Source: Breznakibacter xylanolyticus
Lineage (GTDB): Bacteria; Bacteroidota; Bacteroidia; Bacteroidales; Marinilabiliaceae
DNA: 32,536 bases
Reading direction: 5' to 3'
Assembly: GCF_003254275.1 (NCBI RefSeq)
Contig: NZ_QKZK01000037.1
Span: forward strand, 1-32,536
Notes under the pieces: generated by a model
The model's input: the letters and a program-made list of their open reading frames with translations, nothing else
What the model was told of the DNA's origin: nothing
The model's database searches: none
Shown here: positions 25,659-32,281 of the stretch, piece after piece
Layout: every line of letters begins with the position of its first letter
How positions within the stretch are numbered: position 1 is the first letter of the stretch
Position numbers and translations under genes: made by a program

Positions 25659-26543
25659 ATGGACAGAAGTACTTTTTTAAAGTCGGTGCTATCCGCCACA
25701 TTCGGATTGGCTATTGGCTCAAAACTGACCGCTATGAAACTATTTGACCAACCATTGGGCAACACGCCCAAAATGCCAGTGCTTTTTTTGGGGCATGGCA
25801 GTCCCATGAACGCCATTGAGGAAAATGAGTTTGTGCGCGGGTTCCGCAATGTCTCATCGCAGATTGAAACGCCAAAAGCCATCATTGTGGTGTCGGCTCA
25901 CTGGGAAACCAAGGGATCGCAGGTTACGGCCATGGAACAACCCAAGACTATTCACGATTTTGGCGGGTTTCCCAAAGCACTGTACGACATTCAGTATCCT
26001 GCTCCCGGCCATCCACAGTTGGCAAACGATGTGAAGGGCTTGGCCAAAAGCACCGAGGTAGTGCTCGATGAAAAGTGGGGCCTCGACCATGGTGCATGGA
26101 CGGTTATCAGGCACATGTATCCCAAAGCAAACATTCCGGTGATACAGTTGAGCCTCGACTATTTAAAAACCCCACAACAGCATTACGAACTGGCCAAAGA
26201 GCTTTCCCAATTGCGGCACAAAGGCATTTTGATTGTGGGTAGTGGCAACCTGGTGCACAACCTGGGCATGGTGCACTGGCAAAAGTTGAACGAGAACTTT
26301 GGCTTCGACTGGGCCATTGAGGCCAATAATAAAATGAAGGAATTCATTGGCAATGGCAACCATAAAGCGCTCATTGACTTTCGTAAACAAGGCAAAGCCT
26401 TTGACATGGCCATCCCGACGCCCGACCATTATTTGCCCCTGCTTTATGCCTTGGCATTACAGGACAAAAAAGACGAGGTAGCCATTTTTAACGACCAACC
26501 CGTGGCCGGTTCGTTGACCATGACTTCGGTGAAGATTGGGTAG
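25659..26543 (+). CDS. ygiD: YgiD-like extradiol (4,5-DOPA) dioxygenase
   Basis: Class III extradiol ring-cleaving dioxygenase-like protein, 294 residues. The metal-binding histidines expected for the YgiD/DODA group are present: His46 in LGHGSPM, His81 in SAHWET, and His257 in TPDHYLPLLY; LDHGAW (143-147) is also typical. It has an extra N-terminal segment (1-26, MDRSTFLKSVLSATFGLAIG) that looks like a membrane or export signal, resembling a Tat signal without the twin arginine, so it may act at or outside the membrane, unlike E. coli YgiD. It likely acts on catechol-type molecules, plausible when phenolics are released from plant cell walls. The physiological substrate is unknown. Confidence 0.9.
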   Translation: MDRSTFLKSVLSATFGLAIGSKLTAMKLFDQPLGNTPKMPVLFLGHGSPMNAIEENEFVRGFRNVSSQIETPKAIIVVSAHWETKGSQVTAMEQPKTIHDFGGFPKALYDIQYPAPGHPQLANDVKGLAKSTEVVLDEKWGLDHGAWTVIRHMYPKANIPVIQLSLDYLKTPQQHYELAKELSQLRHKGILIVGSGNLVHNLGMVHWQKLNENFGFDWAIEANNKMKEFIGNGNHKALIDFRKQGKAFDMAIPTPDHYLPLLYALALQDKKDEVAIFNDQPVAGSLTMTSVKIG

Positions 26544-26647
26544 AGAGAACTGATTTGGAATAACCACGCATGAGCCTTGCTCGTTCCGAAGAATGATTCG
26601 TATTGATTTACCGTGAATAATTGGCGAAAGATATATCGTTGGTATGG

Positions 26648-27151
26648 CTAAGAAACTGGTTTCGTTTTTAGCTTTCCCATGGCAGTGTTAAACCATTTCA
26701 ACCGTTTGACTGCATGGAGAATGATGTAAATGGCAAGCACGATGGCCAGTTTGTCGTGTACCTCCACCCAGGCATGACGAATGAGTGGGCTACCGTGTTG
26801 CCATTTAACAATCCAAGGCACAAATCCGGTGACCGCAACCACACTAAAAAGCACGGTAAGCGTCAGTACCTGTCTGTTTCTTGAAAACAGCCTTTTTTTG
26901 ACAACAGTCCGATACCATGGCCAATGCAGGTAAAAGTGAAAAATCATGACCAATGATAGCAAGACACTTGAACCCTTATGGATGGTTGACCATGCGTGAT
27001 AACTTGCACCCATTACAATTTTGTCAATTAGAAAATCTGCATGACTGCCAATGTGGAAAGCCAATTGAAGCAATAGTCCCGAAAAAATGGCCAACGCCCC
27101 TGAAATCAACAATGCGAGGTTGATGGTTAATGCAAAGGTTGTGTTTTTCAT
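26648..27151 (-). CDS. DUF4405 four-helix membrane protein
   Basis: 167 residues with four predicted membrane helices (about 7-30, 58-78, 95-115, 129-150). Histidines at 52, 58, 72, 76, 132 and 146 lie in or near helices 2 and 4, a pattern compatible with haem b binding as in cytochrome b561-type proteins. DUF4405 genes often stand next to small ferredoxin or flavodoxin genes, as here. It follows the ferredoxin gene on the minus strand but after a 193-bp gap full of palindromes, so it probably has separate control. A role in membrane electron transfer is inferred. Confidence 0.85.
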   Translation of the reverse strand: MKNTTFALTINLALLISGALAIFSGLLLQLAFHIGSHADFLIDKIVMGASYHAWSTIHKGSSVLLSLVMIFHFYLHWPWYRTVVKKRLFSRNRQVLTLTVLFSVVAVTGFVPWIVKWQHGSPLIRHAWVEVHDKLAIVLAIYIILHAVKRLKWFNTAMGKLKTKPVS

Positions 27152-27185
27152 CTGTTTATACTTTGATTTTTTTTGTCAGATGGAA

Positions 27186-27264
27186 CCTGTCTGCCGACAG
27201 GCAGGCTCGCCAATAATCATTGGCTTCGCCGATCTGCGATTCTCCTGTGTGAGCAACGTTGCTC
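27186..27264. repeat. Cluster of palindromes in DUF4405 leader region
   Basis: Three inverted repeats lie within 79 bp: CCTGTC-TGCC-GACAGG (27186-27201, overlapping CTGCC-GACA-GGCAG), CCAAT-AATC-ATTGG (27210-27223) and the perfect 14-bp palindrome GAGCAACGTTGCTC (27251-27264). They lie in the 5' leader of DUF4405. The first resembles CCTGTCTGCCGACAGGCAGG hairpins I recall between genes of other Bacteroidota. This looks like inserted repeat DNA rather than gene remnants. Confidence 0.5.
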
Positions 27265-27333
27265 TTGGTTCGTTTCAGGATGGTGTCCTTGAATGATTGC
27301 ATTGCAAAGGTCTGCCATCTCACATTGTGGAAC

Positions 27334-27352
27334 GATAACAATTGTTAAGAAA
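27334..27352 (-). promoter_or_regulatory. Operator candidate, TAACAATTGTTA (copy 1)
   Basis: TAACAATTGTTA (27336-27347) is a perfect 12-bp palindrome within GATAACAATTGTTAAGAAA. It overlaps the ferredoxin stop codon and lies about 185 bp upstream of DUF4405 on the minus strand. A near-identical 19-mer stands before the ferredoxin gene at 27642-27660. Likely bound by the neighbouring Crp-like protein; inference. Confidence 0.4.
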
Positions 27353-27593
27353 CATCACCCCGTCTATGGTGAGGGCGGTCAATTTGGGTGATGGCTTGTG
27401 ATTGACAAACCTTGACGCATTTGAAGCAGCCTACACATAATTGGGCATTGACAATGCGGGCGTGCTTGTGCCAAAGGATGTTGATTTTGGTCAAAACACG
27501 ATGTGGGCAGACATGCTGGCATTGCCAACATGCTTTACAACGATGGGGATTGAGCGCGATGTGTTTGGTAAGGGTGGATGATGCTCGTTTCAT
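27345..27593 (-). CDS. Small 2x[4Fe-4S] ferredoxin
   Basis: 82-residue electron carrier with two canonical cluster motifs: Cys19, Cys22, Cys25, Cys29 (CKACWQCQHVCP) and Cys53, Cys56, Cys59, Cys63 (CVGCFKCVKVCQ). The start is the ATG at 27593; the longer frame would need a TTG at 27614. Basic residues surround both clusters. It lies between a Crp-like gene and a DUF4405 membrane protein on the same strand, with a palindromic site before it (27642-27660), which suggests a small redox unit controlled by that regulator. The electron partner is unknown; DUF4405 and the exported flavodoxin at 29699 are candidates. Confidence 0.88.
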   Translation of the reverse strand: MKRASSTLTKHIALNPHRCKACWQCQHVCPHRVLTKINILWHKHARIVNAQLCVGCFKCVKVCQSQAITQIDRPHHRRGDVS

Positions 27594-27641
27594 GGCTGAT
27601 GTTTTTATCGGCAAATAAACATCCCCATCGGCATTTAAAAA

Positions 27642-27660
27642 GATAACAATTGTAAAGAAA
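27642..27660 (-). promoter_or_regulatory. Operator candidate, TAACAATTGTAA (copy 2)
   Basis: GATAACAATTGTAAAGAAA matches the 19-mer at 27334-27352 with one difference. It ends directly at the Crp stop codon (27661) and lies 49 bp upstream of the ferredoxin start codon, a fitting place for a promoter-proximal operator. Confidence 0.4.
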
Positions 27661-28242
27661 TCAGCTTTTTTTCCGGTTTCTGATTCGGCTGAGCGAAATA
27701 GGCGTTATACCCAAAAAAGATGCAATATAATGCTGTGGCACCCTTTGGATGATTTCGGGATGGTGTATGACCAAGTCCTCGTATCGTTCCCGGGGCGTGT
27801 CTTTGATGCGCGACATAAACAACTGCCCGTAATTACTGAATCGCTGAAAAATAAAATCATGAAATCCAGCTTCGAATTCAGGTGAGGCTGACAAAACGAA
27901 CTCGAAGTCAGCCTTTTTTATCTCTATCACTGTTGATGGTTCTACGCTTTCGATGGTGAAAAGGCTTGGCTTTTGGTTCATGAAACTGTCGATTGATGCC
28001 ACTGGTTGCCCCTCAAAAAAGAATTGAAAAGTGATGTCCTTTCCATCCTTATTGAACCATTCGCGAAGGCACCCTTTCTTAACCACATAAATGCTTTTGG
28101 CGATATCGCCTTCGCGCAATAGCACTGTTTTTACAGCAACTTCCGTTTCAATACATCGCTCCTGAAGGTGAGCCTTGCATTCTGCGTTCGAAAAAAGGGT
28201 ATCGAATAAATTGTTGGTCATCATTGGTCTGTAAGGAGGCAA
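27661..28242 (-). CDS. Crp/Fnr-family regulator 2
   Basis: 193 residues as drawn from the ATG at 28242; in-frame ATGs at 28224 and 28221 (MMTNNLF) are also likely starts. A cyclic-nucleotide-binding-like barrel (about 25-125, IYVVKKGCLREWFNKDGKDITFQFFFEGQP) is followed by a C-terminal winged HTH (about 165-192: YIASFLGITPISLSRIRNRKK). No cysteine cluster for an Fe-S centre is visible. It heads a minus-strand run with ferredoxin and DUF4405 and diverges from the alcohol dehydrogenase. The 254-bp gap between them carries a perfect inverted repeat (28322-28337) that might be its own site. Ligand unknown. Confidence 0.88.
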   Translation of the reverse strand: MPPYRPMMTNNLFDTLFSNAECKAHLQERCIETEVAVKTVLLREGDIAKSIYVVKKGCLREWFNKDGKDITFQFFFEGQPVASIDSFMNQKPSLFTIESVEPSTVIEIKKADFEFVLSASPEFEAGFHDFIFQRFSNYGQLFMSRIKDTPRERYEDLVIHHPEIIQRVPQHYIASFLGITPISLSRIRNRKKS

Positions 28243-28321
28243 TTTGGCAGGGCTATTTTACACAAGCCCAAATTTATTGATTTCCTTTTGATCATCCGGT
28301 ATTGAGTCGGCATCCTTTTGT

Positions 28322-28337
28322 GATGACAGATGTCATC
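28322..28337. promoter_or_regulatory. Inverted repeat GATGACA-GA-TGTCATC
   Basis: Perfect 7-bp half-sites with a 2-bp spacer in the divergent region between the Crp-like gene and the alcohol dehydrogenase. The symmetry suits a dimeric Crp-family protein. It is 80 bp from the Crp start codon and 160 bp from the dehydrogenase start. Confidence 0.45.
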
Positions 28338-28386
28338 CTAAAACCATACTTCCACCGTAAAGCGTTGATGGTGTTTTTGCGAACCA

Positions 28387-28419
28387 GTAATATGGGTAGT
28401 TAAACCCGTAATACGGGTA
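28387..28419 (+). promoter_or_regulatory. Paired operator GTRATNNGGGTA, 21-bp spacing (site 2)
   Basis: GTAATATGGGTA (28387-28398) and GTAATACGGGTA (28408-28419) repeat directly, 21 bp apart, as at 24824-24856. The downstream copy also forms ACCCGTA-A-TACGGGT (28404-28418). The pair lies 78 bp before the alcohol dehydrogenase start codon, a common place for an AraC activator. GATGTTTG (28443-28450) could be a degenerate -7 element. Confidence 0.6.
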
Positions 28420-28496
28420 AAGTCCGGTCGGTTTTTTACCCCGATGTTTGCAATGTGGATTTATTTCCCAATGTAACATTTAAATACCGACATAAA

Positions 28497-29645
28497 ATGA
28501 GAGCATTTACTTATCACAACCCCACCCGCATTGAGTTTGGGCAGGGCAAAGAAAAATTGATTGGCCAGTACATGGCCGAATATGGCGTGAAAAAGGCGCT
28601 GATTGTTTACGGATCCGACAGGATTAAGCAAAACGGGCTGTTCCATTCGGTGGTCAATTCGCTGGTCGAAAACAGCATTGCTTACGAAACCCTGGGCGGC
28701 GTGGTGAGCAATCCCTTACTAAGCAAAGTTTACGAAGGTATCGAAATTGCCAAAACCAGGGGCGTGGATGCCGTGCTGGCCGTGGGCGGCGGCTCGGTGC
28801 TCGATTCGTCGAAGGCCATTGCCGCCGGAGCCAAATACGACGGCGATGTGTGGGACTTCTTTATTGGCAAAGGGTTTCCCAAACAGGCGTTAAAGATTTT
28901 CGACATCATGACCCTGGCCGCCACCGGCAGCGAGATGAACAACTACGGCGTGGTGACCAACGAAATGACTCGTGAAAAGCTGAGCCTGGCCGGGCCAACC
29001 ACATACCCCACCGTGTCGGTCATCAACCCCGAACTGCAAGCGACTGTTGCCAACGACTATCTGGCCTATTCGGCCTCCGACATCTTCGCCCATAGCCTCG
29101 ACATGTACCTGTCGGCCACCTACCTGCCTGAATACATGGCCGGATACGTGGAGAATATCCTGAAAACGGTGATGCGCACCACAGAGTTACTGCTGGCTGA
29201 TTCCACTGATTACAACGCACGCGCCGAATTTGCCTGGGCCGCCACGCAGGCGCTCAACTTCACCACCTTTTGCGGCGTGGAGAACAACCGTTTCGACACC
29301 CACTTTTTGGAGCACACCCTGTCGGCCGAGTACAACATTGCCCATGGCGCGGGTTTGTCAATCATCATGCCGGCATGGATGAAATGGCAAAAGCAGCACC
29401 AACCCCAACGTTTCGAGCGGTTTGCAAAAATCATGTTCGGTGTAAATGGCGCCGATGCGGGCATTGACGCCTTAAAAACGTGGTACTCGAAAATAGGCGC
29501 GCCAGTGACCTTAAAAGAGGGAAACATTCCCGAAACCGACATCCCCATGCTGACGGACAAGCTGCAGGCCGTGGCCAAATTGTGGGGTGCCGAGGCGCTT
29601 TACACCCGCGACATGATTACCGGGGTGTTGGAAAATGCGAAGTAA
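28497..29645 (+). CDS. Iron-containing alcohol dehydrogenase (BDH/YqhD-like)
   Basis: NAD(P)H-linked aldehyde/alcohol oxidoreductase of the iron-dependent family, 382 residues from the ATG at 28497 (MRAFTYHNPTRIEFG, the classical start; an in-frame ATG at 28455 adds 14 unlikely residues). Nucleotide-binding GGGSVLDSSKAIA spans 97-109. Iron ligands: Asp195 and His199 in SASDIFAHSLD, His273 in LEHTLSAEYN, His283 in IAHGAGLSI. Similarity in order and spacing to BdhA/YqhD suggests reduction of reactive aldehydes, fitting a detoxification role. A paired AraC-type operator stands upstream, and an exported flavodoxin follows after 53 bp, probably in one operon. Confidence 0.93.
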   Translation: MRAFTYHNPTRIEFGQGKEKLIGQYMAEYGVKKALIVYGSDRIKQNGLFHSVVNSLVENSIAYETLGGVVSNPLLSKVYEGIEIAKTRGVDAVLAVGGGSVLDSSKAIAAGAKYDGDVWDFFIGKGFPKQALKIFDIMTLAATGSEMNNYGVVTNEMTREKLSLAGPTTYPTVSVINPELQATVANDYLAYSASDIFAHSLDMYLSATYLPEYMAGYVENILKTVMRTTELLLADSTDYNARAEFAWAATQALNFTTFCGVENNRFDTHFLEHTLSAEYNIAHGAGLSIIMPAWMKWQKQHQPQRFERFAKIMFGVNGADAGIDALKTWYSKIGAPVTLKEGNIPETDIPMLTDKLQAVAKLWGAEALYTRDMITGVLENAK

Positions 29646-29654
29646 AACCCAAAG

Positions 29655-29681
29655 CTCCTCCCTGCATCCCGCGTGGAGGAG
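29655..29681 (+). other. Intercistronic stem-loop, adh-flavodoxin
   Basis: CTCCTCC (29655-29661) pairs with GGAGGAG (29675-29681) around 13 nt, flanked by the direct repeat AAACCCAAAG. No T-run follows, so a processing or attenuation role is more likely than termination. Confidence 0.4.
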
Positions 29682-29698
29682 TTGTAAACCCAAAGAGC

Positions 29699-30262
29699 AT
29701 GAATGCTAAAATTATCTTATTGACAATGGCCATCTTAATTCCGTTCGGGCTTAAAATGCAAGCCCAAAACAACACTTCGGGCAACAAAATTCTGGTGGTG
29801 TACTTTTCGCACACAAAAAACACCAAAGAAATAGCCACGCAAATACAACAACTCACCGGTGCTGACCTATTCGAACTGGTTCCGTCACGCGACTACACCA
29901 CCGACTACCAAGCGTTGATTGAACAGGCTAAAAAAGAGATTAATGCCGACTACAAACCACCCCTCAAAAACAACCTCCAGGGCATTGACCAATACGATGT
30001 GATATTTGTGGGCTCGCCTAATTGGTGGAACACGTTTGCGCCGCCAGTGGCTACTTTCTTGACCAGCCATGACTTTTCGGGCAAAACCATTGTGCCGTTC
30101 ATCACCCACGAAGGTTCGCGCATGGGGCGCAGCGAAGCCGACATGAAAAAGCTTTGCCCGAAGGCAACATTCCTAAAGGGGCTCCCTATCCGCGGCAGCT
30201 CGGTGAAAGAGGCAAAGCCGCTGGTGGAACGGTGGTTGCGCGAAATTGGGGTGATGAAGTAA
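29699..30262 (+). CDS. Exported flavodoxin
   Basis: 187 residues. A signal peptide (1-22, ending KMQAQ) precedes a flavodoxin domain: VVYFSHTKNTKEIA (33-46) is the FMN phosphate loop, followed by VPSRDYTTDYQAL, GSPNWWNTFAPPVATFL and PFITHEGSRMG, which match the flavodoxin_4 group often seen with alcohol dehydrogenases and AraC regulators. The start is the ATG at 29699; upstream in-frame ATGs fall inside the dehydrogenase gene. Flavodoxins are usually cytosolic, but this group commonly carries a leader, so it would act in the periplasm or as a membrane-tethered electron carrier. It probably belongs to the AraC-controlled adh operon. Confidence 0.9.
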   Translation: MNAKIILLTMAILIPFGLKMQAQNNTSGNKILVVYFSHTKNTKEIATQIQQLTGADLFELVPSRDYTTDYQALIEQAKKEINADYKPPLKNNLQGIDQYDVIFVGSPNWWNTFAPPVATFLTSHDFSGKTIVPFITHEGSRMGRSEADMKKLCPKATFLKGLPIRGSSVKEAKPLVERWLREIGVMK

Positions 30263-30390
30263 AGGCGGTTGATTTGAAGAGGCGGAGTGAACGGGCTGAG
30301 TAAATGACTGGGGATTGAAAATTTTGGCTCTATGTCGAATATTGTGGGTAAACAAAAGATGAAAGCACGAAATCAACAAAAGGTAACTAA

Positions 30391-30560
30391 GCCGCCTTCG
30401 GAAAATGGCGTTAAAAAATCATAGGCCTGAGCATAAAAAAAATATGCGCTGTTTGAGCTTGCGAGTTCGCAGATTTTAGCGAAGGCCTATGATTTTTAGA
30501 CATTTTACGTCAGCGGCGGCCTTTTTTGCTTACTTTTTGGGGCTGTAGCCAAAAAGTAAG
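30391..30560. repeat. Structured intergenic element with two long hairpins
   Basis: AAAAATCATAGGCCT (30414-30428) pairs perfectly with AGGCCTATGATTTTT (30483-30497), enclosing TTTGAGCTTGCGAGTTCGCA. Outside, GCCGCC (30391-30396) faces GGCGGC (30514-30519). A second stem, CTTACTTTTTGG (30529-30540) with CCAAAAAGTAAG (30549-30560), follows directly. The rest of the 380-bp gap between the convergent flavodoxin and qorB genes (30263-30642) shows no gene. Parts of it resemble intergenic sequences I recall from other Bacteroidota. It could be a MITE-like element or a structured RNA. Confidence 0.6.
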
Positions 30561-30642
30561 AGCCCGCCCGGTTTGAGGGCACAAAAAAATGGCTTGTGCG
30601 AATTGATACTTATGATAACCTACACAAATCAGAACAGAGCCA

Positions 30643-31488
30643 TTATACCAATGCATCGGCCACCACTTTGGCCAACGGCGTTGTTGGGCGGCCAATCAGC
30701 GTTGAGAGTGTGCGCGAATTGTCAAACAATCCACCTTTGGAAGCACCCGTGTCAGAGTCCGCCAACATCTGAGCCAACCCGTCAGGAAGTCCAAAACTCT
30801 TCAATATATCCGCATATTGCGTTTCTGTCAGGTTGTTGTAAGGAATGTTTTTACCGCTCTGGCTCGAAATTTCAGCTGCCAACTCGGCAAGTGTATAAAC
30901 TTCATCGCCTGCCAGCTCGTAGGTTTTGCCTTCGTGGCCAGTACTTGCCAATACCACAGCCGCCGCTTCGGCATAATCAGCACGGGCTGCCGATGATATT
31001 TTCCCGTCTCCGGCGTTTCCGATAAATGCTCCGGCACCAATGGCACCCTTTGCCGAACCTGTATAATTTTCGGTGTACCAACCATTTCGAAGAATTGTGT
31101 AAGTCATTCCTGATTCTTTGAGAACCGCCTCGGTTCCCAAATGCTCAATGGCCAACGAAAGCGGCGAATTGTCGGCATGAAGGATGCTGGTGTACACAAT
31201 ATGCTGAACGCCCGCTTGTTTGGCTGCGGCAATCACTGCTTTGTGTTGGGGTAGGCGTTGACCGATTTCATTGCCCGAGATAAGCAACAGTTTATCAATT
31301 CCCTGCAGCGAGGCAACCAAATTTTCTGTTTGCGAGTAGTCGAATGCGCAAACGTCAACGCCCAACTCGGTTGCCTTTTCGGGGGTTCTCACCAATGCAA
31401 CAATGTTATCTGCTGCAACTTTGTCTTTCAAACTTTGTACAACTAACCGGCCTAATTGACCTGTCGCACCTGTTACTCCAATTTTCAT
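30643..31488 (-). CDS. qorB: QorB-type NAD(P)H quinone oxidoreductase
   Basis: 281 residues, an atypical short-chain dehydrogenase/NmrA-like protein. It aligns end to end by eye with E. coli QorB (YtfG): GVTGATGQLG (4-13) for the nucleotide, LLLISGNEIGQRLPQH, YTSILHADNSPL, LRNGWYTENY, and the C-terminal LADSDTGASKGGLFD. It should reduce quinones with NADPH in the cytoplasm. It diverges from an HxlR-type gene just as ytfG diverges from ytfH in E. coli, and the shared 86-bp region contains inverted repeats suited to that regulator. Quinone handling fits the neighbouring extradiol dioxygenase. Confidence 0.95.
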   Translation of the reverse strand: MKIGVTGATGQLGRLVVQSLKDKVAADNIVALVRTPEKATELGVDVCAFDYSQTENLVASLQGIDKLLLISGNEIGQRLPQHKAVIAAAKQAGVQHIVYTSILHADNSPLSLAIEHLGTEAVLKESGMTYTILRNGWYTENYTGSAKGAIGAGAFIGNAGDGKISSAARADYAEAAAVVLASTGHEGKTYELAGDEVYTLAELAAEISSQSGKNIPYNNLTETQYADILKSFGLPDGLAQMLADSDTGASKGGLFDNSRTLSTLIGRPTTPLAKVVADALV

Positions 31489-31545
31489 TATTTATTTTCC
31501 TTTCTATTAAGTTGTTTTCTAGTTGTCGTGTTTTCTATTACTTTT

Positions 31546-31602
31546 GTTACGTAAAGTAACTATTAATAGTTTATATGCGAAACAGGTTACCTTTTGGTAA
31601 CC
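31546..31602. promoter_or_regulatory. Operator pair for the HxlR regulator
   Basis: GTTAC-GTAAA-GTAAC (31546-31560) and GGTTACC-TTTT-GGTAACC (31585-31602, perfect 7-bp arms) share GTTAC/GTAAC half-sites and lie between the divergent qorB and HxlR genes. The second overlaps the first codons of the HxlR frame if that gene starts at 31575. Confidence 0.6.
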
Positions 31603-31958
31603 ATGAAAATAGTAGTCACCCAAATGTAACCATCGTGTCAAAATTGAACTACAAAACGAAATGCCCTGTAACAGCCACGCTGCAATTGATAGGAGGAAGG
31701 TGGAAAACCATTATATTATACACACTTACCCACGGTACAAAACGCTTTGGCGAAATAGCGGTTCGCATTCCCGAAATTTCGCGCAAAGTACTTACCGAGC
31801 AACTCAAAGAGCTGGAATCTGACGGATTGATTGTGCGGGAACAATTCAAAGAAATACCGCCCAGGGTGGAATATTCGCTCACCGATTTGGGCAAAAGTTT
31901 ATCGCCAGTTATTGGCGAACTGGAAAAATGGGGAATCGAGAATGTGCTGGCAGATTAA
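31575..31958 (+). CDS. qorR: HxlR-family regulator of qorB (YtfH/QorR-like)
   Basis: Winged-helix regulator, 127 residues from the ATG at 31575. The conserved domain begins at CPVTATLQLIGGRWKTIILYTL (30-51) and includes RFGEIAVRIPEISRKVLTEQLKELESDGLI and PPRVEYSLTDLGKSL. Family members usually start only 5-15 residues before the CPV motif, and the first 20 codons here overlap a perfect operator palindrome, so a GTG start at 31635 (VSKLNYKTKC) is a real alternative. HxlR proteins often respond to quinones or aldehydes. The gene's stop overlaps that of the GH2 remnant, which runs convergently. Confidence 0.9.
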   Translation: MRNRLPFGNHENSSHPNVTIVSKLNYKTKCPVTATLQLIGGRWKTIILYTLTHGTKRFGEIAVRIPEISRKVLTEQLKELESDGLIVREQFKEIPPRVEYSLTDLGKSLSPVIGELEKWGIENVLAD

Positions 31959-32281
31959 TTCGGCGATTTCGCTTGTATCGAATTAATGGTTATATGCTCA
32001 TCCGGTAAGCCCGGTGAGCTTACAGTTAGCTTAATAACTCCCGTTTCTCGAGTGCTCCTGATTACCACTAGGGCACGTCCATGCCATGCTTTGCGAGATA
32101 CGCCAATATATGTATCAACATATTTTAAATTGGCATTACCCACACTGGCAATTATACCGAACCCTTCGATACTGAAATTTAAACGGTTTTCAGCGTTGGG
32201 TTGAATAACGGTATCCCCCCCACCAACCCCATCTATTAGCACATAATCCGTCCCCCTATCTTTGGTGTCAAAAAACGACAT
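31955..32281 (-). pseudogene. C-terminal fragment of a GH2 enzyme
   Basis: 108 residues that correspond only to the last beta-sandwich domain of GH2 beta-galactosidase-type proteins: QPNAENRLNFSIEGFG, ASVGNAN (GVGNG-like), SRKAWHGRALVVIRST and GVIKLTVSSPGL. The catalytic barrel and N-terminal domains are missing. Family similarity begins near Tyr13 (about 32245), and the codons upstream of this point belong to other DNA that starts the IS66-like element. The natural stop codon is retained (31955-31957). The gene is therefore a truncated remnant, probably without function. Confidence 0.75.

Noticed and set aside
29480-30262. 260-residue flavodoxin with long N-terminus
   Set aside because: The first 73 codons lie inside the alcohol dehydrogenase gene in another frame; the signal peptide begins at the ATG at 29699.
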